From: Congeria kusceri
Taxonomy: Eukaryota; Mollusca; Bivalvia; Myida; Dreissenidae
Assembly: GCA_027627225.1 (NCBI GenBank)
Contig: CM051033.1
Coordinates: 49,784,516-49,848,515, forward strand
Direction of reading: 5' to 3'
DNA length: 64,000 nucleotides
Shown: in pieces, positions 47,966-59,444 of the stretch
Numbering within the stretch: the stretch's first letter is position 1
Layout: each line of letters opens with the position of its first letter
Made by a program: the position numbers and the translations under genes
Notes under the pieces: generated by a model
What the model was told of the DNA's origin: nothing
Seen by the model: the letters and a program-made list of their open reading frames with translations, nothing else
The model's database searches: none

Positions 47966-50900
47966 CTAATTATTGTTTGGAACTTTTAACATTCTAAGGT
48001 CTGCTTCAAGTTTTTGGGCCTGCAATCTTGCCACCTTCAGTTGGGCCATAATCAACCGATTCTTCAGACGAAGATTTACTTGTTGCAGATGGATGTTATT
48101 CTTTTCTTCTTTTAGGTTAGCCTCTGCTAATAAGTTGAAAGTTGACCTAGCTGAAACAAATATCAACATTCAAAAATAAGAGTTTTGTTCTATTCATTGC
48201 AAAATTAAACCAAAAATGTCTGAATGAATATTATAGTAACTTAATGGATTCTAAAGCTTTCGGCCCTCAGGCCTTAATTAATAAGTTTATTTCATACATA
48301 TTACATATTAACGTATATTGACAACCATTCAAAACATGACACATGGCATTTCTGCTTTTTTATATTTGTCATATTGACATATTGACATTTTAACACTGAT
48401 ATAAGTGTGTATTTTCATGTCATTATGTACTGGAAGAACAAACCAACAATTGATACATTCAACTCTGATTTTAATAATAGAGGCAGACAATGACTATTAT
48501 AATACAAATAGGTGTATGTAATAAAGAGTTGGTTACCTCTTTTATTTGTGTTTACTGTTGACTTTTTCAATGGTCTTTTTTCTGTGAAACAAGTAATAAA
48601 ACATGTATAAGAATCATGCCCTTAAGGTCAGTGATGTGTCAATCATTTAATTTCATTACATTACATTAACAAGAGCTGTCCCAAGACTATTCTTCCAATT
48701 TGCTAGTGTAATTTACATTTTCTGTTAGTCACCTGATATTATGAATTTTGTTAAAAAATGTTTAGTATTTAAGCTAAATGTATGGTACAATAACACAAAA
48801 TGACTCTCAATATATAAGGACATTGACTTTATGAAGAAGGAAAAAAAAATGAATTTAATATGTATGCATCTGGAAAATACCTTGACCTATAGTACTCACT
48901 TGACACTGAAGAACATGGTACATTGACATCTTCTTTTTGGGTGGCACATACCTTCTGAGCACCTTCAAGTACCAAAAAATTTGTATGTTTAAATAAAAAT
49001 AATAATCAGTAACATTATGCATCACTATAATGCACCATGTTCATGCAAATAAAACCACAAGATGTTACTCCAATGTTATAGATCATCATATCATTTGTTG
49101 AATTTAAAAGGGATTTGTTCATAGATGTTCGTATTTTTGAAACATGTCATTAAAATGAATTTTCTTACTACACTGTTAGACTGTTTAACAAAGAAAAACT
49201 GCTCATGCATTTCAACACGGATGGTAAACATTTTCAATAACAGATATATACCCGGCATGTTAATATAAATAATATTTTCTTCAGTAGCACATAGTTTTGA
49301 TCCATAATTTCACAGCCTTTATAAGTGACGAATCGATGGATCAAAATTTAAAAACATTGTTTTAATCACAAAACAATTCTCATTCACCATGATGTCCTTA
49401 TACAAGAGCATGATATATTTTCATTACTTACCTGTGGGAAACTTGCCCAAGTCAATCACATTCTGGATGGCATACATGGAGGCACTCTCTGGCGCTAAAA
49501 GTATAACAGTATACAGATTATTTAAATACATATAACAGTTTATAAGTCACAATCAATTATTAATTTCAATATGTACAGAAAACAATAACAACAAGCAAAC
49601 CAATGTGAATTATGATATATATTAAGAAAATACTTTTTTAAGGCATGGTAAAAAGAATATATTTCATGCCGTTTATGAACTAGGAATATTTATGTGGAAC
49701 AATACCTTCATGAATGTGTACACAAATAAGCCAATTATAAAGTAAGCATGAAGGATCATCCCTTCTATTGGAATTAATGAACTTAAAGCATCGAAAAATG
49801 AAATTATAAGGATTTATCAACTATACCAACCATCTGTGTCTATGGCATTGGGGACCCCTGCCAGAGAGGCAGAGTCCCCAAAAAGTTCTAGCAGGATTTG
49901 CTCTGGTCCTGTGAAATCCTTCACACGGGGCCCCCCACCAGTTCCCGGCCTCCTCAGCTCATCATTCTTACTGCGCGCTATAGTTATATACAAAGGAAAC
50001 ATTGTAATTAAACATTCTAAAATAATCATTAGGAGCAACAGTTACAACATTGGCAATTAATGTTCATAAATATGATGCTATTTTAAAACAGTTTTGATGT
50101 ATCTTAACTTGCAAATAATGTAAATTGAGGACACTGAGCCAGTGAAAATTGCAGTGGGATGATTAATATAAAAATGTTGACAATTTCATAACATTACGCT
50201 AAATTAAAATTATTATTAATCATTATTATTATAGAACACTCAACAATATTAATTGTAAAACATAGGCCAAATGTTAATAAACAAGTAAACAAAAAAGTCC
50301 ATTAAAATTTTGAGTAACATATAACATAGAAGCATGTTGTAGCAAGTAACTATGATATATCATTTTTTATAACATGTGAAGTAAATTTTATTTACATATG
50401 ATTTTTGTACCATAAACTCTAGCAAGTTCAAAAAAAGCTAACAAAGTAGTTAAGGTAATATATTTAACTTACTCTTGTCTTTCATGTTATAGTATTTCTT
50501 TTTCACCTCTGGGCCAGTGCGTCTGTAGCTGGAAAATTGGCTGAAATAAATGAATTACATATGGACATTTTTGTGTGTGATATAGTTATGAGTAAAAAAA
50601 CAAACAATTTATTTTTGTGTTTCAATGAACATACTATTCAACATTCTGTATATTTTGTAATACACTAACCACCACTGATAGTATAAGCAGATATATAACA
50701 AACTGTCAATTTTATGAATATGAATTATGCTAACAATTTACCAATAATTTTAACATTACAAACACAAATGTACACCAACCTGTTCAGCACATTCGCAATC
50801 GCGTCCCAGCCTCTACGCCGGATTTCGCCGATTTTTATAGCTCCACAACCGGTCATTGGGCCGAACAGGACATCATGATGCTTTATAATTTCATTAGCAA

Positions 50901-50976
50901 TAACAGTTTCTTCCTGTTCGGCCCAACGATTTCTGTTTACCGTCTGAGACTGAGTGTCGGACTTGATGTCAGCCAT
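47966..50976 (-). CDS. Harbinger-associated Myb/SANT-like DNA-binding protein (seven exons)
   Basis: Minus-strand exons: 50976-50780, 50540-50473, 49977-49831, 49494-49432, 48962-48900, 48581-48537 and 48150-47966. The introns have GT/AG ends, with the acceptor of exon 5 rather weak. Joined, they give 255 residues with no internal stop. Residues about 16-88 form a trihelical Myb/SANT-like domain: RWAEQEE (Trp18), RRRGWDAIANVLN (Trp57) and EVKKKYYNMK, where the usual third Trp is Tyr. A Gly/Pro-rich linker follows, then a conserved-looking GPEQILLELFGDS stretch, a basic KKRPLKKS segment (possible nuclear signal) and a C-terminal coiled-coil-like helix (NIHLQQVNLRLKNRLIMAQLKVARLQAQKLEADLRML). 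In Harbinger systems this partner binds subterminal DNA and helps the transposase enter the nucleus. It starts about 240 bp inside the right terminal repeat. Confidence 0.82.
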
Positions 50977-51152
50977 CTTGTTTGTTGTGACAGCAGACGC
51001 GAAAACGGTTCCGAGTTTTCGATGCGTTGCCGTAAATGCCGGGTACCAATGTCGCTTACATCATTAACAAATAATTCTTTATAAAGAACGCTAAAAATAG
51101 CTTTGGTGAATATAACTAAAGAATCGATCGAAGAACGTTCTTAGAAAAGAAC

Positions 51153-51214
51153 AATTTAAAGAATATTCTTTATTCTTAAGTCTTAAGTAAAGAATTGTTG
51201 GTGAATACGGCCCC
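51153..51214 (-). repeat. Harbinger right terminal inverted repeat
   Basis: Reversed, it begins 'ggggccgtattcaccaaca' and mirrors 44289-44350. Confidence 0.88.
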
Positions 51215-51885
51215 GGATGTAGTGCAAAAATCCTTTCAAACTGTGACATACATTCACAATTCGGGTCTACTTCTATGAATACATTTCGAACAATATGGGT
51301 CGTAACGCCTGAAAAGCTAATTGACAGCAGCAGTAAATCAAATTGTCGGACATCGCATTCTGTGCAAATCAAAGAACAAGACATTCTTACAGCAGCGTTC
51401 TTTGATAACCTGAATGTGCCTGATTTATGGTATAGTTGCTTTGTCATTGTGTTTAAATATTGCTACTTATACAATATATGTATTATTTAATTAAATGCCC
51501 AGGACAATTCATAATTTATTTACTTTTAACATAAACTGTCATCAAAAGTATCCATTTTAAAAATAAAATACTAAATTCGAAAATAAAATATAAAACCACA
51601 GAATTCCATTGACGAAAATGGCAAAGAGATGCATGGATGTCATCAAAACTGTGATAAAGATTGTACTGTGGTGACATTAATAAAACCATTTTCTTTTGTT
51701 CAGTTTATATTTCACATTCTGAAATATTATCGTTGTGTATCACACAGAAATTTCGTGTTAATGTATGAAAACGTGCGTAGATCGACTATACATAGACAAG
51801 CTTTAGGAGACATGTTTTACAAGGAAGAAAACGCATGGTGTTCGAAAGGGTGCTATAGTTTTAGCTATCACTATTATTTATGTAT
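51215..51885. repeat. Background unit copy B, segment U
   Basis: It resumes right after the Harbinger element. 'aacaatatgggtcgtaacgc', 'cagcagtaaatcaa' and 'aaagaacaagacattctt' match 62750-62850 at roughly 80% by eye. The later part matches 36340-36440. The frame at 51629-51913 has no recognised domain. Confidence 0.65.
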
Positions 51886-51889
51886 TTAC

Positions 51890-53005
51890 TTAAAACGTCG
51901 AACCAAAAATTAAACATCTGAACAGGCGTCGCTTTTATCAAAGAATGTTGATGGAGTATGTTTTTCTGGCATCATAAAATGTTATCAGAGGAAAAGCCGA
52001 TAACTTTAATGAGTTTGTAACGTAAAGTGTTTCTTTTGGAAATTGAATGAAACAAATACTATACATTGTCGAGCAGAATAAACGCCTCCTGCAATAGCTC
52101 ACACTATTATAACATATGGTACGTGTATATTACAAAATGAAATTGTCAGGCACCAGGCTTTACTGCACGGCACTATGGTCGACTATTCGAACTCTGCTTT
52201 GCCACGGAAAAGCTATATGCAAAGGTTTTGTGGATCTTGTTGTTAGCCGTCTGTGACTTTACCAAACTCTCACGGATCACTTGTCAAACTATGTGCTTCA
52301 AACGGAACTCTTCCTATTTGAGACATTACCACTTTCCAAAGTATCGCAATGATCCTTGTGGAAAAATATGAATCGGCACTCAGTAGAGCACAATTCTTAG
52401 CAATATCGACGTTATATTGCGAAAGCCTGGTGTGCACAATACCAACTCCTCTTAAACCAACTGTTCGCCCCCATTAATAGTCACAGTATTACCGTGACTT
52501 CATCCAAAAGGCTACTGAACCATTAAATAATGTGATCGTACTTTTTAAGTAAGCGAACAAAAAGAAACTACAGAACTACTAACTAATCATAAGAACTATA
52601 ATATTAAGTCATTAATTTATGCAATGTTGTAATGAATATTTAAACTATATATAGCACAAACATATTTTATCCTGATAACAGTGTAAAGTGCATGCTGTAA
52701 ACTTTTGCAAATGACAGAGAAAATACAATAGCTTACTTTAGTATATTTTGTAAATCAGAAAGCGTTTCTGTCTGAATCATATGAACTCTCCCAGATTTAT
52801 TTGCATTAATACGTCTTTGTATCTGGAAAACAAGCAAACAATAATGAATAAGTGCATGTAAAATTGAGCAATTAATGTATAAAGTCGACACTGATGAGAC
52901 ATATATTACAGTGGAATGTCCGACTTGTGTGGTTGGTTTATTACCATAAGGCACTGTTCTAAATCAACTTAAGTCATTGCGGTAATCTATACAGATCTAT
53001 AAGCT
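51890..53005. other. Non-coding, background-like
   Basis: No supported gene or boundary. Confidence 0.45.
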
Positions 53006-53009
53006 CAAT

Positions 53010-55235
53010 TTTTTCGGGTCATTCAACTTCGATTTTTGGGACTTAATTCAAGAATGAAAGTCCAATGACACTTCGAGCACTGGCCAAGCAATGAAAGTAA
53101 ATATACGTGATTGTTGAATTCTTTAATGTTTACATCGCCTCTTTGTTGTCTTGTTTTAACACGTTCATTTTTTAGGTCCCAACAGTGAACATAACAGATT
53201 TTTTAAACAAAATTCTATATTTCACTGAAAAGCATTTTATAAATAAATATGTTTACAGCATTTAGTTATATATACGCCAATTTCCTATGATATATACATA
53301 ACATATCCCTCAACTAAGCAATAATCACACTGTGCAAAAATATTTAATTTATTTATAGGTACACACGATTTAGGGAGTGGGATTGTCAGACCCGATAAAA
53401 CGTCAGGAAATTATTAGTTGATTCATTGGCAATTTCTATAATTATATATGCCCATTTGAGGTTTTCATAGTGTTTTTAAGCCTTCGAGTAGCAAATAGAA
53501 CTAACGAAACCGTCATTTGCGCTGTCACAAACGTTACAATATGGCTAATTAAACAACTGTATCTTCGTTTGAACTTTAAAACCAGGCCATTTACGTTTCC
53601 TTAATAATATAATGTTTAATATAACATTATGACAGACACATATTTATCGAGGAACACTAATGTGCCTGTCAATAGCGATGTTGCGCATCTGAATTGATAC
53701 TTATATACTTATACAACACAGTTTGATTGGGTGAAGAGATACTGATGCATGCATTGTAGTTAACGATGATCAGGGGTGATTGGCGTACAACTTTACGGAT
53801 TTCACAAGTAACTGCGATGTAATAGTCAAATAAATTAATAAAATGGAATGAACCGGACTTAAGAGATATGGTATGTTTGCGTGGAAATTACGAGTGGACG
53901 TCTTCTGTATAGGCTTTCGCTCCAGCGGCTATGGCTTCTAAAGTTTACACTGTATATACGAATGGTACGTTGGAGTGCTTGTCGACATTGCTGTTATACA
54001 AAAAAATATGTGTTGGTACGAGGGATGTTCAAAATTAACGTAGACTTTTTATATTGTTTACAACTAAATACAATTAATTGAATAAAACCTATATAAAAAT
54101 GAATCGGGATTCAAATGGAACATGTTTAATAAGTAATATTGTGAAATTAATTTGTTATGTGCCTAATCTATTTGATAATATAACCATGGTAACCGTTAAG
54201 CGGAGCACGCCATTTATTTGCATTACAAAAAGTAAATAGATCGTAAATTCTGCACGAAATAAGTATACTTACTTAAAAAAATTGGAATAATGTAAGACAA
54301 ACATACATTGACATCATACCAAAAATTGGCTTCATTTTAAGATTGCCTATTAATAAAAACAATATTGATATGAAGGTGATGCACAACGTCAATTGAGAAA
54401 AAAATGTAATTGTGAGATCAACTCTAAATTCGGGTGGTAATGAAATCGAGTCAATATATTTGTAAATCATCTATGCAAACATTTGTTTTGATCAAGAAAC
54501 CGCATAGAATACAGTTTTTGAGTAGGGAACGTGTTATTACTTAGTGCAATAGAATTTTTAAGTGGCACAGTAAGCACTGAGACATGAATGGATAAGGAAA
54601 AAAAGACGCGACTATGACGACGTCAATCAGCTTAAATTAGCTTGATCAGCACGGACAGTCAATGGTCAGGTAAGCTAAGCGAAATGGCACGCTTCGTTTA
54701 TTTCTCCATGATTAATGCATGTTGAAATATCCGAAAATATTGAATAATGGTGAAATAACAATATTGAAACAACAACATTTCCTTTGCGCCAAACCTTCCC
54801 TGAAGTAAATGAGGTTATCAACGTCATTGAATTCCAATTGACGTGCTCTGGGTTGCCTATAGTGACTCATTTTAAATGCCTGCCATTTTAACAGAGAAGA
54901 GTAAAATCACTGAAATTTTGTAAATTGATGCAATATATATTCCAGTTTATTTTAATGTACTTATTTTCTATGAAATAATTATATGTTTAAAAATATGAAA
55001 AAAATCTACATTATTTGTGATCATCCCTCGTATATATATATGTACACTTTTTATTATGATTCTAATGAAAAGAGAATGATCCGATATTATTGGTAAACAT
55101 ATTTGAATTATCATCTCGATTGTTAAGTGAATCTCAAGCGTTTCATGTAACACCGATAATCAGAATTTAATAGTTTTTAGTTTTGAATATTCAAATTACC
55201 ATCATAGTTGCTTTATCTAAAGACAATGACTGTTT
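53010..55235. repeat. Background unit copy C (segments P-Q-R-S)
   Basis: P at 53010-53160 ('cattcaacttcga', 'cacttcgagcactgg'), Q at 53390-53660 ('aaaaccaggccattta'), R at 53660-53860 ('gtgcctgtcaatagcgatg', 'gaatgaaccggactta'), S at 53870-54010 ('ccagcggctatggcttcta') and 55090-55230 ('gttgctttatctaaa'). S is stretched by about 1 kb of unrelated sequence. Confidence 0.62.
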
Positions 55236-55239
55236 CCGA

Positions 55240-56005
55240 GTTTATTGGCATCGGAGGCCGCTGTACACAATTGGCACGTAAGACAAACTTGATATAGCTT
55301 TATGTAATTAATAATTGCGTCATTGAGGCTGTTGAACTAAGTTATCTCTCATGCCCAATGATGTATTTACATACTGAACATTTTCGAACCACAATAACAA
55401 TATTTGGATTGGTAGGTAACAAGAGTAACAAGAGTAAGTAACAAGAGACATAAATCAGTTTAAAATTAACCACATGGATTTTCACACATATGAACAGTCA
55501 AATAGATAGGAAAACAAAGAGTCAATGTAAATAATGAACTTTTAACAATCACGTATATTTGTATTTATTGCTTGTTCCGTTCTCGAATTGCCATTTAACT
55601 TCCAATCTCCAGCTTAGTCCAAATATCAGTAAACAATTAAATATAAACAGTGTTATATGCAATGGACACTTTAATATACTATGTTATATTCAAAGGTTCA
55701 GCTTAATGCTGCTTGTACATTTGTGATCGGACCTTTGATTCAAAACATATTCCTGATTTCGAAGTGAAAGTGACAATAGGTCTAAAAAAATACATCACTG
55801 TGTTATGGGGTTGTTGCACCTTGTGCAAAAGTTAACGAAAATGGCATATGCTCAGTTTTAAGAGAGTGTTTATTTAGTATTGAAATTATAGGACTTTCGT
55901 ACCTTAAATTTAACCATACAAGCTAAATGATTTGGGGACATAAATATGTCAATGTACAAACTGAGTCAAGGCAATTATTGCATGTGATATCAGTCTGATA
56001 TGTCA
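55240..56005. other. Non-coding, nothing recognised
   Basis: No supported feature. Confidence 0.45.
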
Positions 56006-56011
56006 AGTTCA

Positions 56012-56275
56012 AAGGTCTCAATAGTCTAGTGGATATTGTGTCCACCTTGCCAACGGGAGGTTCCGGGTTCGATCCCCACTCAGGGAGCGTATTGAGATCT
56101 TTCCAAAGACACAAAGTACTGGTTCTTCCCAGGTTCCAGGTTCGATCCCCACTCAGGGAGCGTATTAAGATCTTTCCAAAGACACAAAGTACTGGTTCTT
56201 CCCAGGTAACGGACTCGAGAACGTCTTTTTAAGCCGGATGTCTTCGATGCAATCGAGCTAAAATAAATAGCTTTA
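56012..56275 (+). mobile_element. tRNA-derived SINE with internal tandem duplication
   Basis: The head 'atagtctagtggatattgtg' and box B 'gggttcgatcccc' are followed by 'agatctttccaaagacac' and a tail ending 'atcgagctaaaataaatag'. A 73-bp block (56058-56130), including box B, is repeated directly at 56131-56203 with only two differences. Confidence 0.75.
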
Positions 56276-56279
56276 AACT

Positions 56280-56980
56280 AAACTAATATGTAAAGTTTTC
56301 AAGTATATCCCGTTTGCAGTTTTTGCTGTAAGAGGACTTCTGAAACAAAACTCAAAAACAGGAGTTCAGTAGCTGTCACCACAACGAATTGTTGTGTTTT
56401 GAATGTGCAATAACATCTTGTACATCATCGCCATTTGCAGGCGGTATTTGAGTGCGATGTATAGTTATCATATAGTATAGTGTTTATGAAAAATATAACA
56501 ATCGATATTATACAGTAACCGTTATCTCAGCCTTTCAATGTGACCACAAAGGTAACAGGCTTAACAGTTAATACATATGCTAGTATACACCAAGTAAGCA
56601 GTTATATCAAGTAATTACAATTAAGTATATGTGTATGTAACACATTGAATTATGTTTGGTTGAATTACTAGTATTTTTCGATGCATTTAGAATTAGGCAC
56701 AATTATTTTCATAACCATTGATTCAGATGTCGTGTGCCTTGACACCAAAGGACCAATGTATACAATATCGCAATGAAATTTGGAATTCCTGTCTAAATAT
56801 GATAGTTGATATAACATAGGTGATATTGCAATTGTGAGACAGATTAATGACATTCAAGAACGTAACATATTGTGCTAATGCTCGTAATTGAAACGAATGT
56901 TAGTCAAACTTTTCAGACGGTTATAAAACTTGTCCATTCCATTTACATGTTTGCTTTCAATAAATACCTATTTACGACGG
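56280..56980. other. Non-coding, nothing recognised
   Basis: No supported feature. Confidence 0.45.
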
Positions 56981-56984
56981 CAGT

Positions 56985-58105
56985 TGGACCAGATATGAAA
57001 GAACAGTGCCTTGACCACATGATAAAATGTTCCCTGAAAGTGAAAGTGGTACAATGTAATAGAGACACTCAGATGAAAAGATGGACAAGTAAGGGGCATT
57101 GCCTCGAATATTTCACCATCAAGTGTGACCTTGACCTCAAGTTTGTGTGACTGTCCCATGCCTTCTGCACATCTGCTCAAAGATAGAAACTGAGCCAAGT
57201 TTCATGAAAATTCCTTAAAAGACATAGGAGATATGGAGCTGACACGAAAATGGAGGCTCAAACATTTGACCTTAAAGTGTGACCTTGACCTTGAGGTGGC
57301 AAGATTGCTCCATGCCTTATCACATTGCCTCAATGTGATAAACATTTGAGCCAAGTTTTATGAAAATTCTTCAAAGGGCATAAAAGATATGGAGCAGACA
57401 CAAACATCGAGACTCAAACATTTGACCTTCCAGTGTGACCTTGACCTTGAGGTGGCGTGACTGCCTCATGCCTTCTGCACATTGTCTCAATGTGATAAAC
57501 ATTTCAGGCAAGTTTCATGAAAATCCTTTATAGGGCACAGAAGATATAGAACGGACATGAAAATACAGGCTCAAACATTCAGCACTCAAGTGTGACCTTG
57601 ACCTTGACTTGGCGTGACTGGCTTATGCCTTCTGCACATGCTCTCAATGAGCAAAACAATTTGAGCCAAGTTTCATGAAAATCCCTCAAAGGGTATAGGG
57701 ATAAGGAGCGGACACGAAACCCGGACACGAAAATGGAGGCTCAAACATTTAACCTTCAAGTGTGACCTTGACCTTGAGCTGGCGTGAAAGACCCATGCCT
57801 TCTGCACATCGTCTCAATGACTTGAACATTTGAGCCGAGTTTCATACAAATCCTTTAAAAGGCATAGGAGATATGGAGCGGACACGAAATGGAGGCTCGA
57901 ATACTTGACCTTCAAGTGTGACCTTGACCCTGAGCCGGCGTAACTGACTCATGTCTTCTGCAAATCGTCTCAATGACCTAAACATTTGAGCAAAGTTTCA
58001 TGAAAATCCTGCAAAGGGTATAGGAGATATGGAGCGAACACTAAAATGTTACGGACAGACGGACGGATGGACGGACGGACGAAGGGCATTCCTATAATCC
58101 CCCTC
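56985..58105. repeat. Satellite-like array, about six units of 155-168 bp
   Basis: Units contain 'gtgtgaccttgaccttgag', 'catgccttctgcacat', 'ttgagccaagtttcatgaaa' and 'gagatatggagcggacac'. Anchors are near 57126, 57282, 57437, 57593, 57761 and 57919. The array ends in a (ggac)n run and 'cctataatccccctcccg', then a GC hairpin 'cccgcttcgcggcgg'. I recall this type as widespread in molluscs, where such arrays sit inside non-autonomous mobile elements. Confidence 0.85.
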
Positions 58106-58109
58106 CCGC

Positions 58110-58950
58110 TTCGCGGCGGATGATTAACAACGCTATACATTATGTTAGTTCATGCTTGTCTTGTCACAAGGATATAAGTCTTTATTCAAAGATCATGTTA
58201 ATATGTCATATTAATAACTTACACACCGATATCTTAACATGTAAAGTAGTTATAACTACGCAGATATTAACATACTTAGACACTGCAATTAAACGTCCAT
58301 GCACAGCAGGATTGCCGAATGTAGTGTATTTCAGATTGTTTGTGAAAATAGAATGTACGGTGCACATATTACCATATCCAGATTACCGGTATTATTTTTT
58401 CATTCGTCCTCTGAATCATTCAACTTTGTAGTCAGCAAACTGGACCAGTTGTTTCAGTGATCCTAAGAACTATCGTTAGCTATACTTTTCACCACTAATA
58501 GCTTACGTCAATATTTGCATTTCGAACCATCATCACTAAATCAAGTTACTTTCGAACATTCAGTAAGCTTTAAGTAAACGCGTATAGGAAATATTTGTCA
58601 TTAACATTGATATTACGTCATCGATGTCAACTGATTGTATTTTTATGCATTCGGTGTATCACCGTTATATCAGTTAGTTTTATAGTTTTATGGCGGGATT
58701 TGTATCACTGGCATGTACAAACTACCAGTATGCAATTGCTGTTGTTGTTGTATTGTTATTACGGTGGTTGTTTTCCTATTGTATGCGATGTTGACAACTC
58801 ATTTCTTGCATCTATAAAATAAAACTAAATTAGTTTAAACCTGTTTATTTAAGCTCGATTGTGTCGAAAGCCACGTTCGATAGATGAGTTCCTTTACTTA
58901 TTATACCTGGGTGCATTGGATAATCTTGACATCATTCACGAGTTCGTCTA
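58110..58950. other. Non-coding, nothing recognised
   Basis: The frames at 58120-58431 and 58595-58822 have no domain or splice support. Confidence 0.45.
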
Positions 58951-58954
58951 AGCT

Positions 58955-59245
58955 ATGCGTGGTAATTTCTATTTCTATGGACGAGAGAGGCGAGCGATTC
59001 TTGAAAGTGGTAATATTTTCGCACCCGCGGCTTTGGTATTGCAAGTTGATCATTTAGTCGATGCATAATTATGGCACATTCAACAGCTTTGCAATAACGT
59101 TTTTATAAAACAGTATATTTAGTTGATTAATACAAACTTGTTTGATTAAATTAAAGCTGCTGAATGTTGTGTGATCAGAGATGATACGTATACATATTTC
59201 AATTACCATCTTCTCTTTACGACAAAGATTGTTTGGGTTAAGTCT
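58955..59245. repeat. Background unit, extra segment S
   Basis: 'tttcgcacccgcggctttgg' and 'caattaccatctt' correspond to 41365-41650 of copy B. It lies directly before copy D. Confidence 0.5.
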
Positions 59246-59444
59246 GCATTTGTTAACGTTGTATGGAATAAGCACGTAATTTGATATAGTCTTTGTTATT
59301 GGGGAACATAATTTCGTATTTATAACATGTTTCATAATGAGACATGCATGACAGATTTATGTTCGTCTTGTATGCTTTACAACCGTATGCCATTGTCGTT
59401 AAACAAAGAACGTCATTAAAAGTGATCGATGCAGATCCAGACGC

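Larger units (their letters stand above)
44289..51214. mobile_element. Complete PIF/Harbinger DNA transposon
   Basis: A 6.9-kb element with terminal inverted repeats. The left end is 'ggggcccgtattcaccaac' and continues 'aattcttta'. The right end, reversed, is the same with one C fewer. Similarity continues to about 60 bp ('agacttaag', 'aagaatattcttt'). It encodes both proteins expected of the superfamily: a DDE transposase (plus) and a Myb/SANT-like protein (minus), convergent, with start codons near the two tips. Every exon joins in frame with consensus splice sites. A clean 3-bp target duplication is not visible (best alignment of flanks gives 'gaa' against 'gat'). Confidence 0.9.

Noticed and set aside
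47973..48179. Plus-strand frame of 68 residues
   Set aside because: Antisense shadow of the last exon of the Myb-like gene.
51629..51913. 94-residue plus-strand frame
   Set aside because: Lies in background segment U; no recognised domain, and the homologous stretch at 36340-36440 does not appear to keep it open.
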